Below are positions 22,673-33,539 of a stretch of DNA of 64,000 bases, piece after piece; position 1 is the stretch's first letter; each line of letters starts with the position of its first letter. The stretch is taken from positions 147,841,009-147,905,008 of the forward strand of contig NC_134834.1 of the NCBI RefSeq assembly GCF_004210375.1, written 5' to 3'. The notes under the pieces are model-generated. The model was not told the origin of the DNA. It did no database searches and saw only the letters and a program-made list of their open reading frames with translations. The stretch is from Tachypleus tridentatus. Its lineage: Eukaryota; Arthropoda; Merostomata; Xiphosura; Limulidae. Made by a program: the position numbers and the translations under genes.

Positions 22673-23115
22673 GTTGGTTGGTTGGTTTGGTGTTTTATGG
22701 CGCAAATCAACTAGACTATGTGTGCTAAACATCCGGTAAAAAGTTAAGATTAAAGTAAAATTATTAAGATTTATAAAAAGAAGTTAATGTAAAACAAAAC
22801 AAAGTTTAATTTTTGAATTAAAAACATAAACAGCATTAAATCAAATTTTTATATCTGGTCTATAGCGGTAAGAGAAGAACTACATTAATACAGGTTGTAA
22901 AGGACTTTCTGTAGCATAATTGTAATTATCATAACTCACCAGGAAGACTAACAGGTAAGTTCAAAAACCACCGTCAGTCACCTGAAGTTGGCCTTTCCAG
23001 TCTTGGTTTCGAGTTATTTGACGTTATGGTCATTTTCTAATTTCAAATCCAACTAGATGGACTTTGATTCTTAAAAGGAAATCACATTAAAAAATCTAAT
23101 TTATAAATTAAAAAC
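22673..23115 (-). other. 3' untranslated region and 3' terminus of the I-clade LINE
   Basis: Downstream of the presumed ORF2 stop (about 23120) the minus strand runs to TTTACCGGATGTTTAGCACA (22740-22721), then CATAGTCTAGTTGATTTGCG, CCATAAAACACC and AAACCAACCAACC. The last 50-60 bases align in order with the SINE tail (TAGCGCAGATAGCC, AGCTTTGCGCGAAAT, AAACAAAC). The terminal simple repeat is the expected site of 3'-end recognition by the LINE reverse transcriptase. Confidence 0.85.
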
Positions 23116-23119
23116 TTAA

Positions 23120-23926
23120 ATGGCATTAAAAAGATCAATGGCCTTAAAAAACTAAAAACATTTGTAAGGTGGACAGTGTCACCATCGCCAGTAACACTGT
23201 CTAATGTTATAGATAAACGTTAGGACAAAACATGTTTAAAATGGCGCCGTCGTTGAGAGCCGTATTGTGACCTAAGTATCACACAGACGACACATTGGTG
23301 CATCAGTCCCAGATAAAAGAAAATAATTAAACACTGTGACCAATGCGTAGTCTAGTTAGGACAACTTCCTCTTTCCAATCCTTTGGGAAGCAAGACGGCC
23401 AAATTGCAATAGAGGGATTTATTTGGAAAAGCTTGTTGTCGCGTTGCTCACTCCAAGTTGACTGCCAGCTGGCACGGAGCCGAGCCTTGAATACAGGACC
23501 ATAGTCCATGTATGAAACAGGCACAGTGGTGATAGTGCCAGAGCAAATAGATTTACCTGCGGTGTCGGCGATCCCGTTCCCGCGAATACAAACGTGGCCT
23601 GGTATCCAGAAAAACTGGTAAAAAGGAGATGTTAATGAGAAATTGGCCAGTCGGTTTTGAATATCAGCGAGAACAGGGTGTGAACTAATGCGAAGCGATT
23701 CCAGGGCCAGATAATTAAGCAAGTCAGGAAAAATAGTGCAATTTGAGTGCTGCTTAGCTTCTATGAGATCCAGGGCAATAGAAATGGCATACAGTTCAGC
23801 AGTTAACACAGAAACTATAGAAATAATTTTGTGTACAACCACTGAACCACAACAAACCATGGCAGAGCCCACATAACCACCAGATTTCGAATCATCCGTA
23901 TAAATAAGAATGGAAGGATGGTTCAA
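23120..23926 (-). pseudogene. LINE ORF2: RNase H domain and C-terminal region
   Basis: A 199-codon open frame (23926-23327) encodes RNase H. Visible are YTDDSKSGG (first acidic residue, usually TDGS), TAELYAISIALDLIE (catalytic Glu), IFPDLLNYLALESL (third Asp) and WIPGHVCIRGNGIADTAGK (His and last Asp). It ends in LTRLRIGHS, the conserved segment that precedes the C-terminal Cys motif. After a frame change, APMCRLCD and then TGDGDTVHLTNVF can be read to about 23120. RNase H removes the RNA strand during element synthesis. The pieces are in different frames, so the protein is broken. Confidence 0.92.
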
Positions 23927-24063
23927 GAAATGTTCAGCAAATAACAGACAATATTTTCAATCGAGAGTATCTGCTTTTCTCAGATGTCTTAAAGAAAGGT
24001 CACATTTGGAGATTGTAATAAGCCATGGTGGGATGGGCTGACCAGTGGATACAGCAATGCTAT

Positions 24064-25466
24064 TCAAGGACAGACCCAATTCATCCAACTGTGCCTGGAT
24101 ACGAAGGCCAAAAGGAACAATGGCAAATCGTCTGTTCTGAAAAAGCATGGCCCACCAAGGAAGGAAAACACAACCCCAGGTGGGATGCTGTGGTAAAGAT
24201 AAAAGTTTCGAAGCATACAGTAAAGGTAGTTGCAAATGGCAGAGGTGTTAAGGAGGTTCATGAGACTCTGTGTATAAGTTCTGAACTGGGGAAGTGCAGA
24301 AAGCCCCGGTGCAGAACCGAAGTCCCTGATGATGAATGGGGTCCAGCATCTTCTAGGCTGAGGTCGTGGTAGAACCACAGACCAGTGACCCATAGTTCAG
24401 TTTTGATCAAGTAGAGCACGATGTATCTTTAGTATTGAACATCGATCTTTTTTCAAGTGGTGAAAGAGAGGACACAGAGGATGTTCAGTGCTCTTGTACT
24501 TTTGACTCGTAACTGCCTGATGCGTGGTATTATAGCCAGCTTATGGTCAAAGATAAGACCCAAGAACTTTGTCTCAGGGACTCCAGGTAGCACAACTTCA
24601 CCGATACAGAGTTAAGGATCAGGGTAGATACCCCGTTGGCAGCATACGGTTTTATAGAGAGAGAAATTAAAATTGTTTGCTGTAGTCCACTTCAGGAAAC
24701 GATTGAGGGCAGTCTGTAGCTACCGCTCAATATACCTCATGTTTGACGACTGACATGAGATATGAAAGTCATCGACATAGAGCCCCTTTGCAACAGTAAG
24801 AGGAAGTGATGGCATTAATTTTTATACTGAAAAGTGTGACACTCAAAACACAGTCCTGAGGGACTCCAAATTCCTGTAGAAAAAAATGGGAAAGTGTCGA
24901 ACCCACACGAACTTGGAATAGCCTGTTCATTAAAAATGTTTAATAAAATTGGGAAAATGACCACGTAGCCCATATAAATGGAGGTTTCGCAAAATGCTAT
25001 ACCTCCATGAAGTATCATAAGCCTTCTCAAGGTTAAAAATATTGATACAAGATGTTGTCGTTTGAGAAAGGCTTTTCTGATTGACGTTTCAAGTCGAATA
25101 AGATGGCCCATGGTGGAACACTGTCATCAAAACCAACACTGAGTGGGTGAGAGGAGATTTGTTTAATTCAAGAAGCCAAACAAGACGAGCATTAGTCATC
25201 CTCTTTAAGGTCTTACAGAGACAGCTCGTTAAAGAAATTGGACACTAGTTTGAAGGAATCTTGGGATCCTTCCCAGGCTTAAAGAAAGGTAGGATAATAG
25301 CCTGACGCCAGGCATCAGGAAAAACATTCTTCTGCCAAATCCAGTTAAAAACAATCAGAAGAATAGCAAGAGGAGCAGGAGATAGATGGTGCAGCATGTC
25401 ATAGTATACATCATCAGGTCCAACCAATTTACTGCCAGACCGATAAAAGGCCAGTTTGAGTTCCAC
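24064..25466 (-). pseudogene. LINE ORF2: reverse transcriptase domain
   Basis: Pieces in all three minus-strand frames give the expected order: GPDDVYYDML and VFPDAWRQAIILPFFKPGKD (25466-25245), CPISLTSCLCKT, LEKAYDTSW (catalytic Asp, about 25010), and LYVDDFHIS with the catalytic YVDD at 24779-24768. Thumb-like text (ETKFLGLIFDHKL) and the linker to RNase H follow. Target-primed reverse transcription would be its role; frameshifts and stops make it non-functional. The catalytic motifs survive while the frame does not, which points to decay after insertion of a once active copy. Confidence 0.9.
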
Positions 25467-25736
25467 CGGTGTAAAGGGGTGATTATAGTCACAGAGAAAT
25501 CAGCTCGAAAGGAAAGAGATGATGACTATAATACAGTTAGTTACTGCTGCCATGCAGTCGTCTATTGATGGCTTACAGACAGTGGCAGGATCGTGTTCTG
25601 CAAAAGCAGTGAAAGAGAGGCAGTTGGCTTGATCCAGCTTCCACCAGGGCACATGGATCTGATGGCATTGACCACGGCCAGTCTCTTTCAAAATGATAGG
25701 AAAATTATCATTGCCTCGTGAGTTACTGTCAATCCT

Positions 25737-26315
25737 TTAAGAAAAGTGGGAGAGTAGTGAAGGGAAACAAATTGAGAAATCAGTAGCAGTAAAGGACTGA
25801 CTAGATGCATGAAAATAAGTATAAGAACCAGTACTGAAAAGAGAAAGGTTGTGATCTAAGAGCATATGCTCTACAGAGCGATCCATTCCATCAATATCAG
25901 TACCTGTCCAGAGGAGATTATGTCCATTAAAGTCTCCCAGGATTAGAAAGGGAGATGGCAACTGTTCAAACAGAACATCAAGGTCTGATTAATAATGGGT
26001 CTCTTCAGGAGACAAATAGAGAGAACAAACAGTGATGGTACGATCAAACGAAACACGGATGGCTATAGCCTCCAAGGGTGTGTCGAGTGGCAAAGACAGG
26101 GTGGGCATATGTTGATCAACCAACAGTGCCACCCCTCCATGCACTCGTCCATCACAGAACTTGTCTATCCAAAGAAAACTGCCATAAGGTGACTTTATCG
26201 GCAGGTTTCAGAAACGTTTCCTGTAAGGAAAGATATACAGGGTGGTAAGAAGCCATAAGTTCTTTGATGCCACCCAGATTAGAACGTAAACCTTGACAGT
26301 TCCATTATATCAAGG
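25737..26315 (-). pseudogene. LINE ORF2: endonuclease domain
   Basis: The N-terminal motif QWNCQG and LQETFLKPADKV (near 26310-26200) and the central PFLILGDFNGHNLLW (25961-25900) are signatures of the exonuclease-endonuclease-phosphatase fold used by LINEs to nick target DNA. The catalytic Asp-Phe-Asn is preserved; the terminal SDH-like motif reads as TATDFS. Several stops separate the segments. Confidence 0.88.
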
Positions 26316-26349
26316 TGGTCGTTTTTATTTATGTGCAGGCGAATTGGGT

Positions 26350-27610
26350 GTAGAGCCCATTTGTTTTCGACCACGTCTTTTTTCTTTATTTTATTTATTC
26401 GAGGAAGGTATGTCGACCTCCATGGATTCTGCCCTGAGTCGATTGGACAGGTCTTTGTTGTTGAAAATGGATTCCAGCGACTGAGAACGTGAACCAATAA
26501 TCGTTTTGCATCTTCGGGCAGGAGAAGAAGATGCACCCAAGGAAATGCCTGTACCCGGAACCAAAGGAAGTGAATCTTGGGATTTGCTTGAATAAATGTT
26601 AGGGACAGAGATGGGTGTTGACGTTGATTCAACGACGTTTTTAACTATGGAGGTCAAAACACTTTTGTTATATTTTTAACTATTATTTTGGAGGCAAGGG
26701 AGATCCTTCTGCATCCCTCTGTAGTAGTGGAATGAAGTACAACAGCATACATCCGAGATGAAGTGGTGGACAACAACTTTCGAGCCTCAGGGTGAGTAAT
26801 GTTTTGAATCGTCTTCAAACGCTGCACCTCTTTTTTCCAACCATTTAGGGCAAGAACAAAAGTATGATAAGTGAGAGCCACTGTAATTGATGCAATGAGG
26901 GTCCGTTTCACACTCATAGGCACCGTGGTCCTTGCCACCACAACAAGTACACTTCAAGGAACCACGACATGATGTCTTCGAGTGACTGAACCGGACACTG
27001 GAGGGTTTGGAAAGTATGGCCATACCTTTCAGTTAAGATAACCTGTCTTGATGGTGGCAGGTGGACGCGGTGATGAAAATGTTAAAATGAGAACACTGAT
27101 CGGCATCATAATTCCATCTTTGCGAGTGGCGATACGCCTCACTCCAGAAACTCCTTGGGTGGAGAAACTAGCGAGAATCTCCGACTCTGGGATGTTCTTC
27201 AAATCCCTTTCAACAATAACTCCTCGTGATGAATTCAAAGTAGCATGGGGAGTAACCTCAATAGATATATTTCCAATCGCATTTGAATGTAAGAGGAGTT
27301 CACTGTGTTTAGATGTGGATGTTTCCACCAATATGTCACCAGAGAAAAGTTTCTGACTGACTGTCAGCAAGGCCCTCTAGACCCTTTTTAATAGAAAAAG
27401 GAGACATTTGTCTTAGATGTTTGTCTGAAAGAAAATGTTATATAAGAAAATGAGGTACAGGTGTTACAGAGATTGAAGATTGCTGCTCAGAATCTTCAAG
27501 ACGTGGTCGTTTACCTATGGACTGTTTTTTTTACTATTTTATATAAGTTTTTATGTAGAGGATCCATAATAAAAAAGAATGTTTCGGTGCCCATTGACCC
27601 CACCCACCAT
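26350..27610 (-). pseudogene. LINE ORF1: Gag-like protein with zinc knuckles
   Basis: An N-terminal nucleic-acid-binding region (VERDLKNIPESEILASFSTQ and GVRRIATRKDG, 27370-27029) is followed in another frame by CCHC knuckles: CTCCGGKDHGAYEC and CINYSGSHLSYFCSCPKW (27023-26787). A low-complexity Ser/Thr-rich C-terminal part (26657-26391) follows. ORF1 proteins coat the element RNA. At least three frame changes break it. Confidence 0.88.
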
Positions 27611-28138
27611 GAAGCCGTAGGGAGGGTGGTCGCACTACAATGCCAAACAAGGACACTGTAGCAATGCCAGGGTTTTGTGAGCACTATACACAAATACCAG
27701 CATCACATACAATGTCTACAACACCTGTTAAGAACATCCAACCCTGGTACTTGGTTGCCTTAGCCAAAGTGGATCAGCCAATTGATACTAGGGGACCACC
27801 CCAAGGCCGCCCGTCTACAGGAATTCAAGGCGAAAGTGGTGTGTTAGGGTTGAACCCCTCAACCACCAAAATCCTATCCTCCCCTTCCCGAGTCACCATG
27901 CACGGCAAACACGTGCGTGGATGTTTAGATCCCAGAGGAGATAAATTGAAAGAACAGTACTTTACCTGAGAGTTCCTCTCACCAGGTACAGGAATCCTTA
28001 CTGAAGGGAATGATCGACGTAACATATACTTTACTAATGAAATACATGCTCTTGTGTTGACATTTCCTAAGAAGACATCACACAACATATGCCTATCACA
28101 GTCAAATGTTCTCCCCCCACTTCCCATGGAACTTCTGC

Positions 28139-28350
28139 ATTGTTTGTTGTTAGCGCAAAGCTACACGAGGGCTAGCTGCGCTAGTTGTCCCTAATTAATA
28201 TAACCATCTCATTATGACGTCCCCACTACTGAAAGGGCGAGCATGTTTGGTGTTACGGGGATTCGAACCCGCGACTGTGTCCACTACAGATATCGAAACC
28301 CTGTTTTTAGTGTTATAAGCCTTCAGATTTACTGCTGAGCTAATGGTGGG
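28139..28350 (-). mobile_element. Chimeric SINE: family A body and B box joined to a family B head
   Basis: 28139-28275 is a minus-strand family A copy (tail, shortened body, GGGTTCGAATCCCCG B box). Where its head should continue, the sequence switches to family B (28276-28350: GATATCGAAACCCTG and GCTCAGCAGTAAATCTG on reversal). The junction lies at the shared tRNA B-box region. It could be a template-switch product, a recombination, or one SINE inserted in another. It abuts the 5' end of the I-clade LINE. Confidence 0.75.
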
Positions 28351-28876
28351 AGACGAACGACAGAGAAACATTTGACTAATTTTGCTTGAAGTGACGTAAC
28401 AGCCTTTTATTTTAATTTATAAGCTGTACGTAAAATTAGAACTTTGTTAATAATACGGTTGGATGTTTTCAAATACGAAGTATTTTTTTCTAAAACCATT
28501 ATGGCAACTAAAGCATTACAAGTCGTAACATTATAAATAAAATACAAAATCTAAAAATACTGCAAATAATTTTAGAAAATCATGTGAATAATTAAAATGC
28601 TAAAATAATCCTAGCTAGTTAAATTACGAAAATATAGACGTCTCTACTGATGGACTTTAACAACATGAGAGGAAAGTTAACTTTACTAATCGATATTAAT
28701 ATATATTTAAAAAAAAGCTCTTCAGTGTTTTTATGGGTAATTCTGTAGGCTTATGACGCTGATAATCTTTGATGGCCAGAGAACAGAAAGTTCATTATGT
28801 ATCTTTGGGCTGAACAACAACTAAATCGAAACGGAATTTGAAATAAAATACGAAATTTTCCCATTTAAATTTCACC
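28351..28876. other. Unannotated AT-rich spacer
   Basis: Nothing recognised on either strand. Confidence 0.3.
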
Positions 28877-28887
28877 ACTTTCAGATT

Positions 28888-29162
28888 GGTTTGATTTTTG
28901 GAATTTCGCACAAAGCTACTCGAGGGCTATCTGTGCTAGCCGTCCCTAATTTAGCAGTGTAAGACTAGAGAGAAGGCAGCTAGTCATCACCACCCACCGC
29001 CAACTCTTGGGCTACTCTTGTACCAACGAATAGTGGGATTGACCGTTACATTATAACGCCCCCACGGCTGGGAGGGCGAGCATGTTTTGGCACGACGCGG
29101 GCGCGAACTCGCGACCCTCGGATTACGAGTCGCACGCCTTACGCGCTAGGCCATGCCAGGCC
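28888..29162 (-). mobile_element. SINE family A, CpG-rich subfamily
   Basis: Full-length minus-strand copy. It shares with 4037-4324 the head variants GCGCGTAAGGCGT, GAGTTCGCGCCCGCGTCG and CTCCCAGCCGTGGG, which distinguish the two from other copies (CTTTCAGCCG). ACTTTCAGAT (28877-28886) and ATTTTCAGAT (29165-29174) form a 10-bp flank repeat with one mismatch. Confidence 0.92.
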
Positions 29163-29174
29163 CCATTTTCAGAT

Positions 29175-29659
29175 AACTAATAAAATTATCATTTCTAAAG
29201 CACCATGAATCAAAATTACCAAATCTTCTCCATGTTTTTAAACAGTTCTACTGTCCTTAAATTCATTACAATGTATCATAAATACCTCCAGTTTCTCTGT
29301 AACGATTTTTTTATCTGACCAAATTGTTTAAAAGTAACGATAACTAAACAGATGTGTAGTTTGGCTAAAATATAATCAGATTACTTCAGCAACATCAGAA
29401 GTGCTTTGGTTTTGGCGCAATACTAGGTGAGTCCAGATGGCGGGGTACTAAAATTATTTTAATTTTTTTAATATAACCATGCTTACTTATCTGCCTGTTC
29501 TTTGTGTTAATCTATCTATTTATAAAGAGAAATATAAGAAAAGTCCAGTGGAATATGTAATAAAATAACAAGTCCTTATCAATAAATAAATAATTTTAAG
29601 GTTTCGAAAGCAAGTAATAAACTGGTTTCAGTTAGATATCTCTTCTTGTCCTATTTACT
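29175..29659. other. Unannotated spacer
   Basis: Nothing recognised on either strand. Confidence 0.3.
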
Positions 29660-29938
29660 GGCCCGGTATAGCTCGGTGGGTTAAAGCGTGTTCGACTCCT
29701 AATCTCAGGGTCGCAGGTTCGAAACCCTGTCACACCAAACATACTCGCCCTTTCAGCCGTTGGGGCGTTATAATGTCACAGTCAATTTCACTATTCGTTG
29801 GTAAAAGAGCAGCCCAAGAGTTGGTGGTGGGTGGTGATGACTAGCTGCCTTTCCTCTAGTCTTACACTGTTAAATTAGGGGCGGCTAGATCAAATAGCCC
29901 TCGAGTAGCTTTGCGCGAAATTCAAAATAAACCAAACC
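29660..29938 (+). mobile_element. SINE family A, full length
   Basis: Head GGCCCGGTATAGCTCGGTGG, B box AGGTTCGAAACCC, full body and tail TTTGCGCGAAATTCAAAAT. A 16-base A run follows the AAACCAAACC end. Confidence 0.93.
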
Positions 29939-29959
29939 AATCTAAACAAAAAAAAAAAA

Positions 29960-30620
29960 AAACGGATTTACAGGTACTTAGAAATTGGCCACACGTTTTT
30001 ACTTGTAAACTAACAAAATGTATGTGAACAGTCATTCAAAACGAGTGGCATAAATCTACATTAGTTATTTAATGATTGCATATATGTATATATTCGCTTC
30101 TTATCTATAGTTTGAACTTTAAACAATGCTTGGACAATAAATCATCTTCTTCTTAGACTAAAAATGACATCTGAAAGCCACATGATACCAGTGTAATAGC
30201 AAATGTTGTGCATAGTCAGACTGTCACAATCAGAAGACAGGATATCAATCAGATTAATTATTAAAGATTAAAGACATTTCGTCGTTAAATTCTACTTTAA
30301 TGGGTAGCGACAGGAACAAGAAGTGGTTGTGGGTATTATTTATTATTTTAACTTTTTGTGCAGAGTCCCCTGGGAAGAGGGGCATCAAAATATTTCTCAT
30401 TCCCCCTCAAGTTTGATCTTTAAAAGAACCGCCACATCTAGTTTAAACTGGTTCCCAGGAATACTCCGCTAAAACGCTAATTTCACTTTTTCGAAAATCC
30501 ACACGAATTAAAAACCCACTCCGCAGCCGCTTACTTCCAATGTATACTTTTTCAGGAATAAGATACTGAAATAATACGGTAAAGACATTCCTAATCAAAG
30601 TTGTGTGGGGGAATTTGAAT
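29960..30620. other. Unannotated spacer
   Basis: Nothing recognised on either strand. Confidence 0.3.
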
Positions 30621-30624
30621 GTTT

Positions 30625-30890
30625 TTGTTTCACAATCTCAAGCAAAGCTACACATGAGGTTATCGACACGTATCCATTCCAGTTTTGAGCTGATATAATA
30701 AGAGGAAAGCAGCTAGTCAACAGCAGACATAACCGGCAACACTTTGGTTACTCTTGTGCGATCGAAAAGTAAAATTTTACTGCCACTCCTATCACACACG
30801 GCCCAGAGATTAGAGTTTTTTTAGCGTATCACGAACCACGAATCCTCGGGCTCACAGTGCGGGCATGGCAACTACTGAAGAAATGCTTTG
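30625..30890 (-). mobile_element. Old, diverged SINE A-like copy
   Basis: The minus-strand tail (CAAGCAAAGCTACACATG-complement) and body marker GGAAAGCAGCTAGTCA-complement survive. The head is barely recognisable. Confidence 0.55.
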
Positions 30891-31119
30891 GCGAAAAGTC
30901 GTGAAAAGGTTTAGATTTACTAAGATGCAAATTACAGACTAAAGCAATGAAAAAAGTGATTTCCTATTTTATCTGATAACAATTGAATATATCTACGTGT
31001 TACTAACTGCGAATATAGTTTAATTAATTTTCACTTTTACTTAGTAATTTTATACTGGTTTTCATACGGCATTTAACATATTGATTTTCAATGCTCTAAT
31101 TTTTTTTTTGCATGCTGTT

Positions 31120-31372
31120 TTTTGTTTGTTTTTGAATTTCGCACAGAGTTGCACGAGGGCTATTTGCGCTAGCCGTCCCTAATTTAGCAGTGAAAGACTA
31201 GAGGGAAAGTAGTTAGTCATAACCACCAACTCTTGGGTAACTCTCTTACCAATGAACAGTGGGATTGACCATAACATTATAACGCCCCTACGGCTAAAGA
31301 GCTGAGCATATTTGGTTTAGCGGGAATTCGAACCCTCGACCCTCTGATTACAACTAAACAACCTTAAAAAAT
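31120..31372 (-). mobile_element. SINE family A, head-truncated
   Basis: Minus-strand tail, body and B box (GGGTTCGAATTCCC) are present; the A-box region is replaced by unrelated AT-rich sequence after about 31372. Confidence 0.88.
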
Positions 31373-32990
31373 GCTGAACAACATGTTTATGGACCTGTCA
31401 ATGATTGGACACGTATATTACTTTAGTGAAACAGCACCTATTAATTTAAACGTCATTTCAGGTCCAATGACTGTGTTTACAACAGCTATGGAGTATTGAC
31501 TTCATTATATTAAAAGAAATTTTAATGTGAACATTGGAAAGTTACGTAACAAGCACAGCCTGTATAAAGTAGTTGTTTAACATTCTAACATTATCTGACA
31601 TTTAGATAGTGTGATGCCACCAAAATCCGATCACTCTTGAGAAAGATGTGTAACTTTCCAAAGCAAAATATTCTTACACTCAGACCATAAAGATACGTTC
31701 AGATCAGGGATTTAAGTTATTTAAGGTGCTAGTTCTTATACTTAACTCTGGAAAACAACGGAATATGGATCAATTTGGGACACCAGGAACATTGAGAAAG
31801 AGACCTGCAACAAGTTGTAGATAAAAATAAAGTGATAAATCTACAAACACAAAATTCAATGGAAAAACCATGATTGTACTCAAATAAGAGGTATCTCTGC
31901 CTCTGAAAGTAATATAGGTCATGTGTAAAACATACTTTCTGCGTGAAATAAACGTTCAACCTCAAACAGTTCGAGAGTGAAATAAGTATTCGTGCTATTC
32001 CATATGTAGAAATACTGGTCAAGTTGCTGGACATAACACCCAGTGATTTCTGTGAGATCGAGTTGTTGAAGTGCGTCATACGAAGTTATTGTCCTTTCAC
32101 ATTAGATGGAGCAGGAAAAGCATTCAGGGAGGAGTAATGTGTTTTCCATAAGGCATCCATAAGATGGAGCCTTTTGCAACATATAGTAAATTTATACAGT
32201 TATCAGATAGATCATGACTACACGTAGTGACATGGTCTGTAATGATGTGGTGAGGCTCCAAAATAGTTTCAGTATAACGTACATAACTTCTGTACAGTAA
32301 GCATGTTTTCTTTAATAATTGTTATGTGAAACAATCAAACGTTGTTTTTTTCTTTTAGTTTGGAAAGGTAAAAATATCTTGTACATCTCTTTTTTTTTTA
32401 AATCGTGCATACAAGCGTTGGTCCTTGCGTTAACATACATCACGTAGATAACTGACTCTAGACTGCTTTGACATTATTAATATGCTAGCCACACATTGCG
32501 AGGGGTAATTTCATCTTTGTATTTCGAGATTTTCCCAGGGAATGTGCCACTTGAGAATTTCTTTAGCCTTGTAATAATGAGCTGTATAATCACATCATTT
32601 GTTAGAGGTTTAGAAAGACCTGAAACAATAATTAACCGCATCAAGTTTTAGATATAACAGGACGTACAAAGTTGATTCAGATCAGAGTAGTAATTGTCTT
32701 TCATTCTGTTACCTTATAATTAAGGGTTAAAGGGCATGTAATCATATTTGAATATTTACTTTGAAAAATTTTGAATTAATACTATATGAATGCATTCTCA
32801 ATAAATTTGGTATCAAATTCAAGAACATAATTCGGCTTTTAGTATTATACATGAGTTAATTTTTATTTAAAAGTAATTATTCTAAAAAAGTTCTGAGTAC
32901 CGATTTTTGTATGACACATGGTATGCTGAATGCAGCGTTGATTCCAATTAAATATTTGTGACATTAAAATAAAATGTTAATGGATAATTA
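31373..32990. other. Unannotated DNA; one 116-codon frame of unknown status
   Basis: A minus-strand frame at 32079-31729 is long for this composition, but has no signal peptide, domain or homology I recognise, and no supporting splice signals. No repeat signature was found in the rest. Confidence 0.3.
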
Positions 32991-32997
32991 CAAATCA

Positions 32998-33236
32998 GTT
33001 TATCAATAAGCCTATTTTACAATCTGTGAGATGTGCAGTGAGACCTTGTATAGTTGTAGTAGTTTGAGTTGTTAAACGCGTTCTTTATCAACAAGCCTAT
33101 TTTACAGTTTGTGAGATGTACAGTAAGACCTTGTATAGTTGTAGTAGTTTGAGTTGTTAAACACGTTCTTTATCAACAAGCCTATTTTACAGTTTCTGAG
33201 ATGTACAGTAAGACCTTGTATAGTTGTAGTGGTAGG
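32998..33236 (+). repeat. Minisatellite, about 86-bp unit, 2.8 copies
   Basis: TATCAACAAGCCTATTTTAC, GAGATGTACAGTAAGACCTT, GTATAGTTGTAGTAGTTTGAG and GTTCTT recur in three consecutive units (starts near 33000, 33086 and 33173). The last is truncated at GTAGTGG. Sequence identity is very high, so the array is young. Confidence 0.92.
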
Positions 33237-33539
33237 ATTTGGCCATCCACTAAAAAGCAAAAGGTGAAAAGTTCACTGTGTCAGAAAAAGGCAATGATCT
33301 GGGGAGTTTAGCATAATATCAATCAAACCAGAAATTTAAGTTCAAAGGTGAACCTACTAAATTAAGTAGAACAAGTAGACAAAAATTGCAAAAAAAACAC
33401 AGGTTACAAGAATAATTCTTTGATTAGCAACATAAACTACCATACCACAATTGAGTTTTCTGTGTGAGCAATCATACAATGATGTTGAAGAAAGAGAACT
33501 CAAAATAAATACATTGAATAGCTCAACTTTCTGACACAT

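Larger units (their letters stand above)
22673..28130 (-). mobile_element. Near full-length non-LTR retrotransposon, I clade
   Basis: A single minus-strand LINE of about 5.4 kb. In element order it has a 5' region (about 28130-27700), ORF1 with zinc knuckles (about 27610-26350), ORF2 with apurinic endonuclease, reverse transcriptase and RNase H (about 26310-23100), and a 3' untranslated region ending in a CCAACCAACC-type repeat at 22673. RNase H in ORF2 plus a multi-knuckle ORF1 are hallmarks of the I superfamily. Every domain is crossed by frameshifts or stops, so the copy is dead. The 3' terminal sequence resembles the tails of both SINE families in the window. Confidence 0.93.

Noticed and set aside
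23327-27370. Endogenous viral sequence
   Set aside because: The domain order (zinc-knuckle ORF1, endonuclease, reverse transcriptase, RNase H, simple 3' repeat) is that of a non-LTR retrotransposon; no LTRs, integrase or envelope.
31729-32079. 116-codon minus-strand frame
   Set aside because: Long enough to notice but Cys/Phe/Leu-rich without a recognisable pattern; kept only as part of an unannotated stretch.
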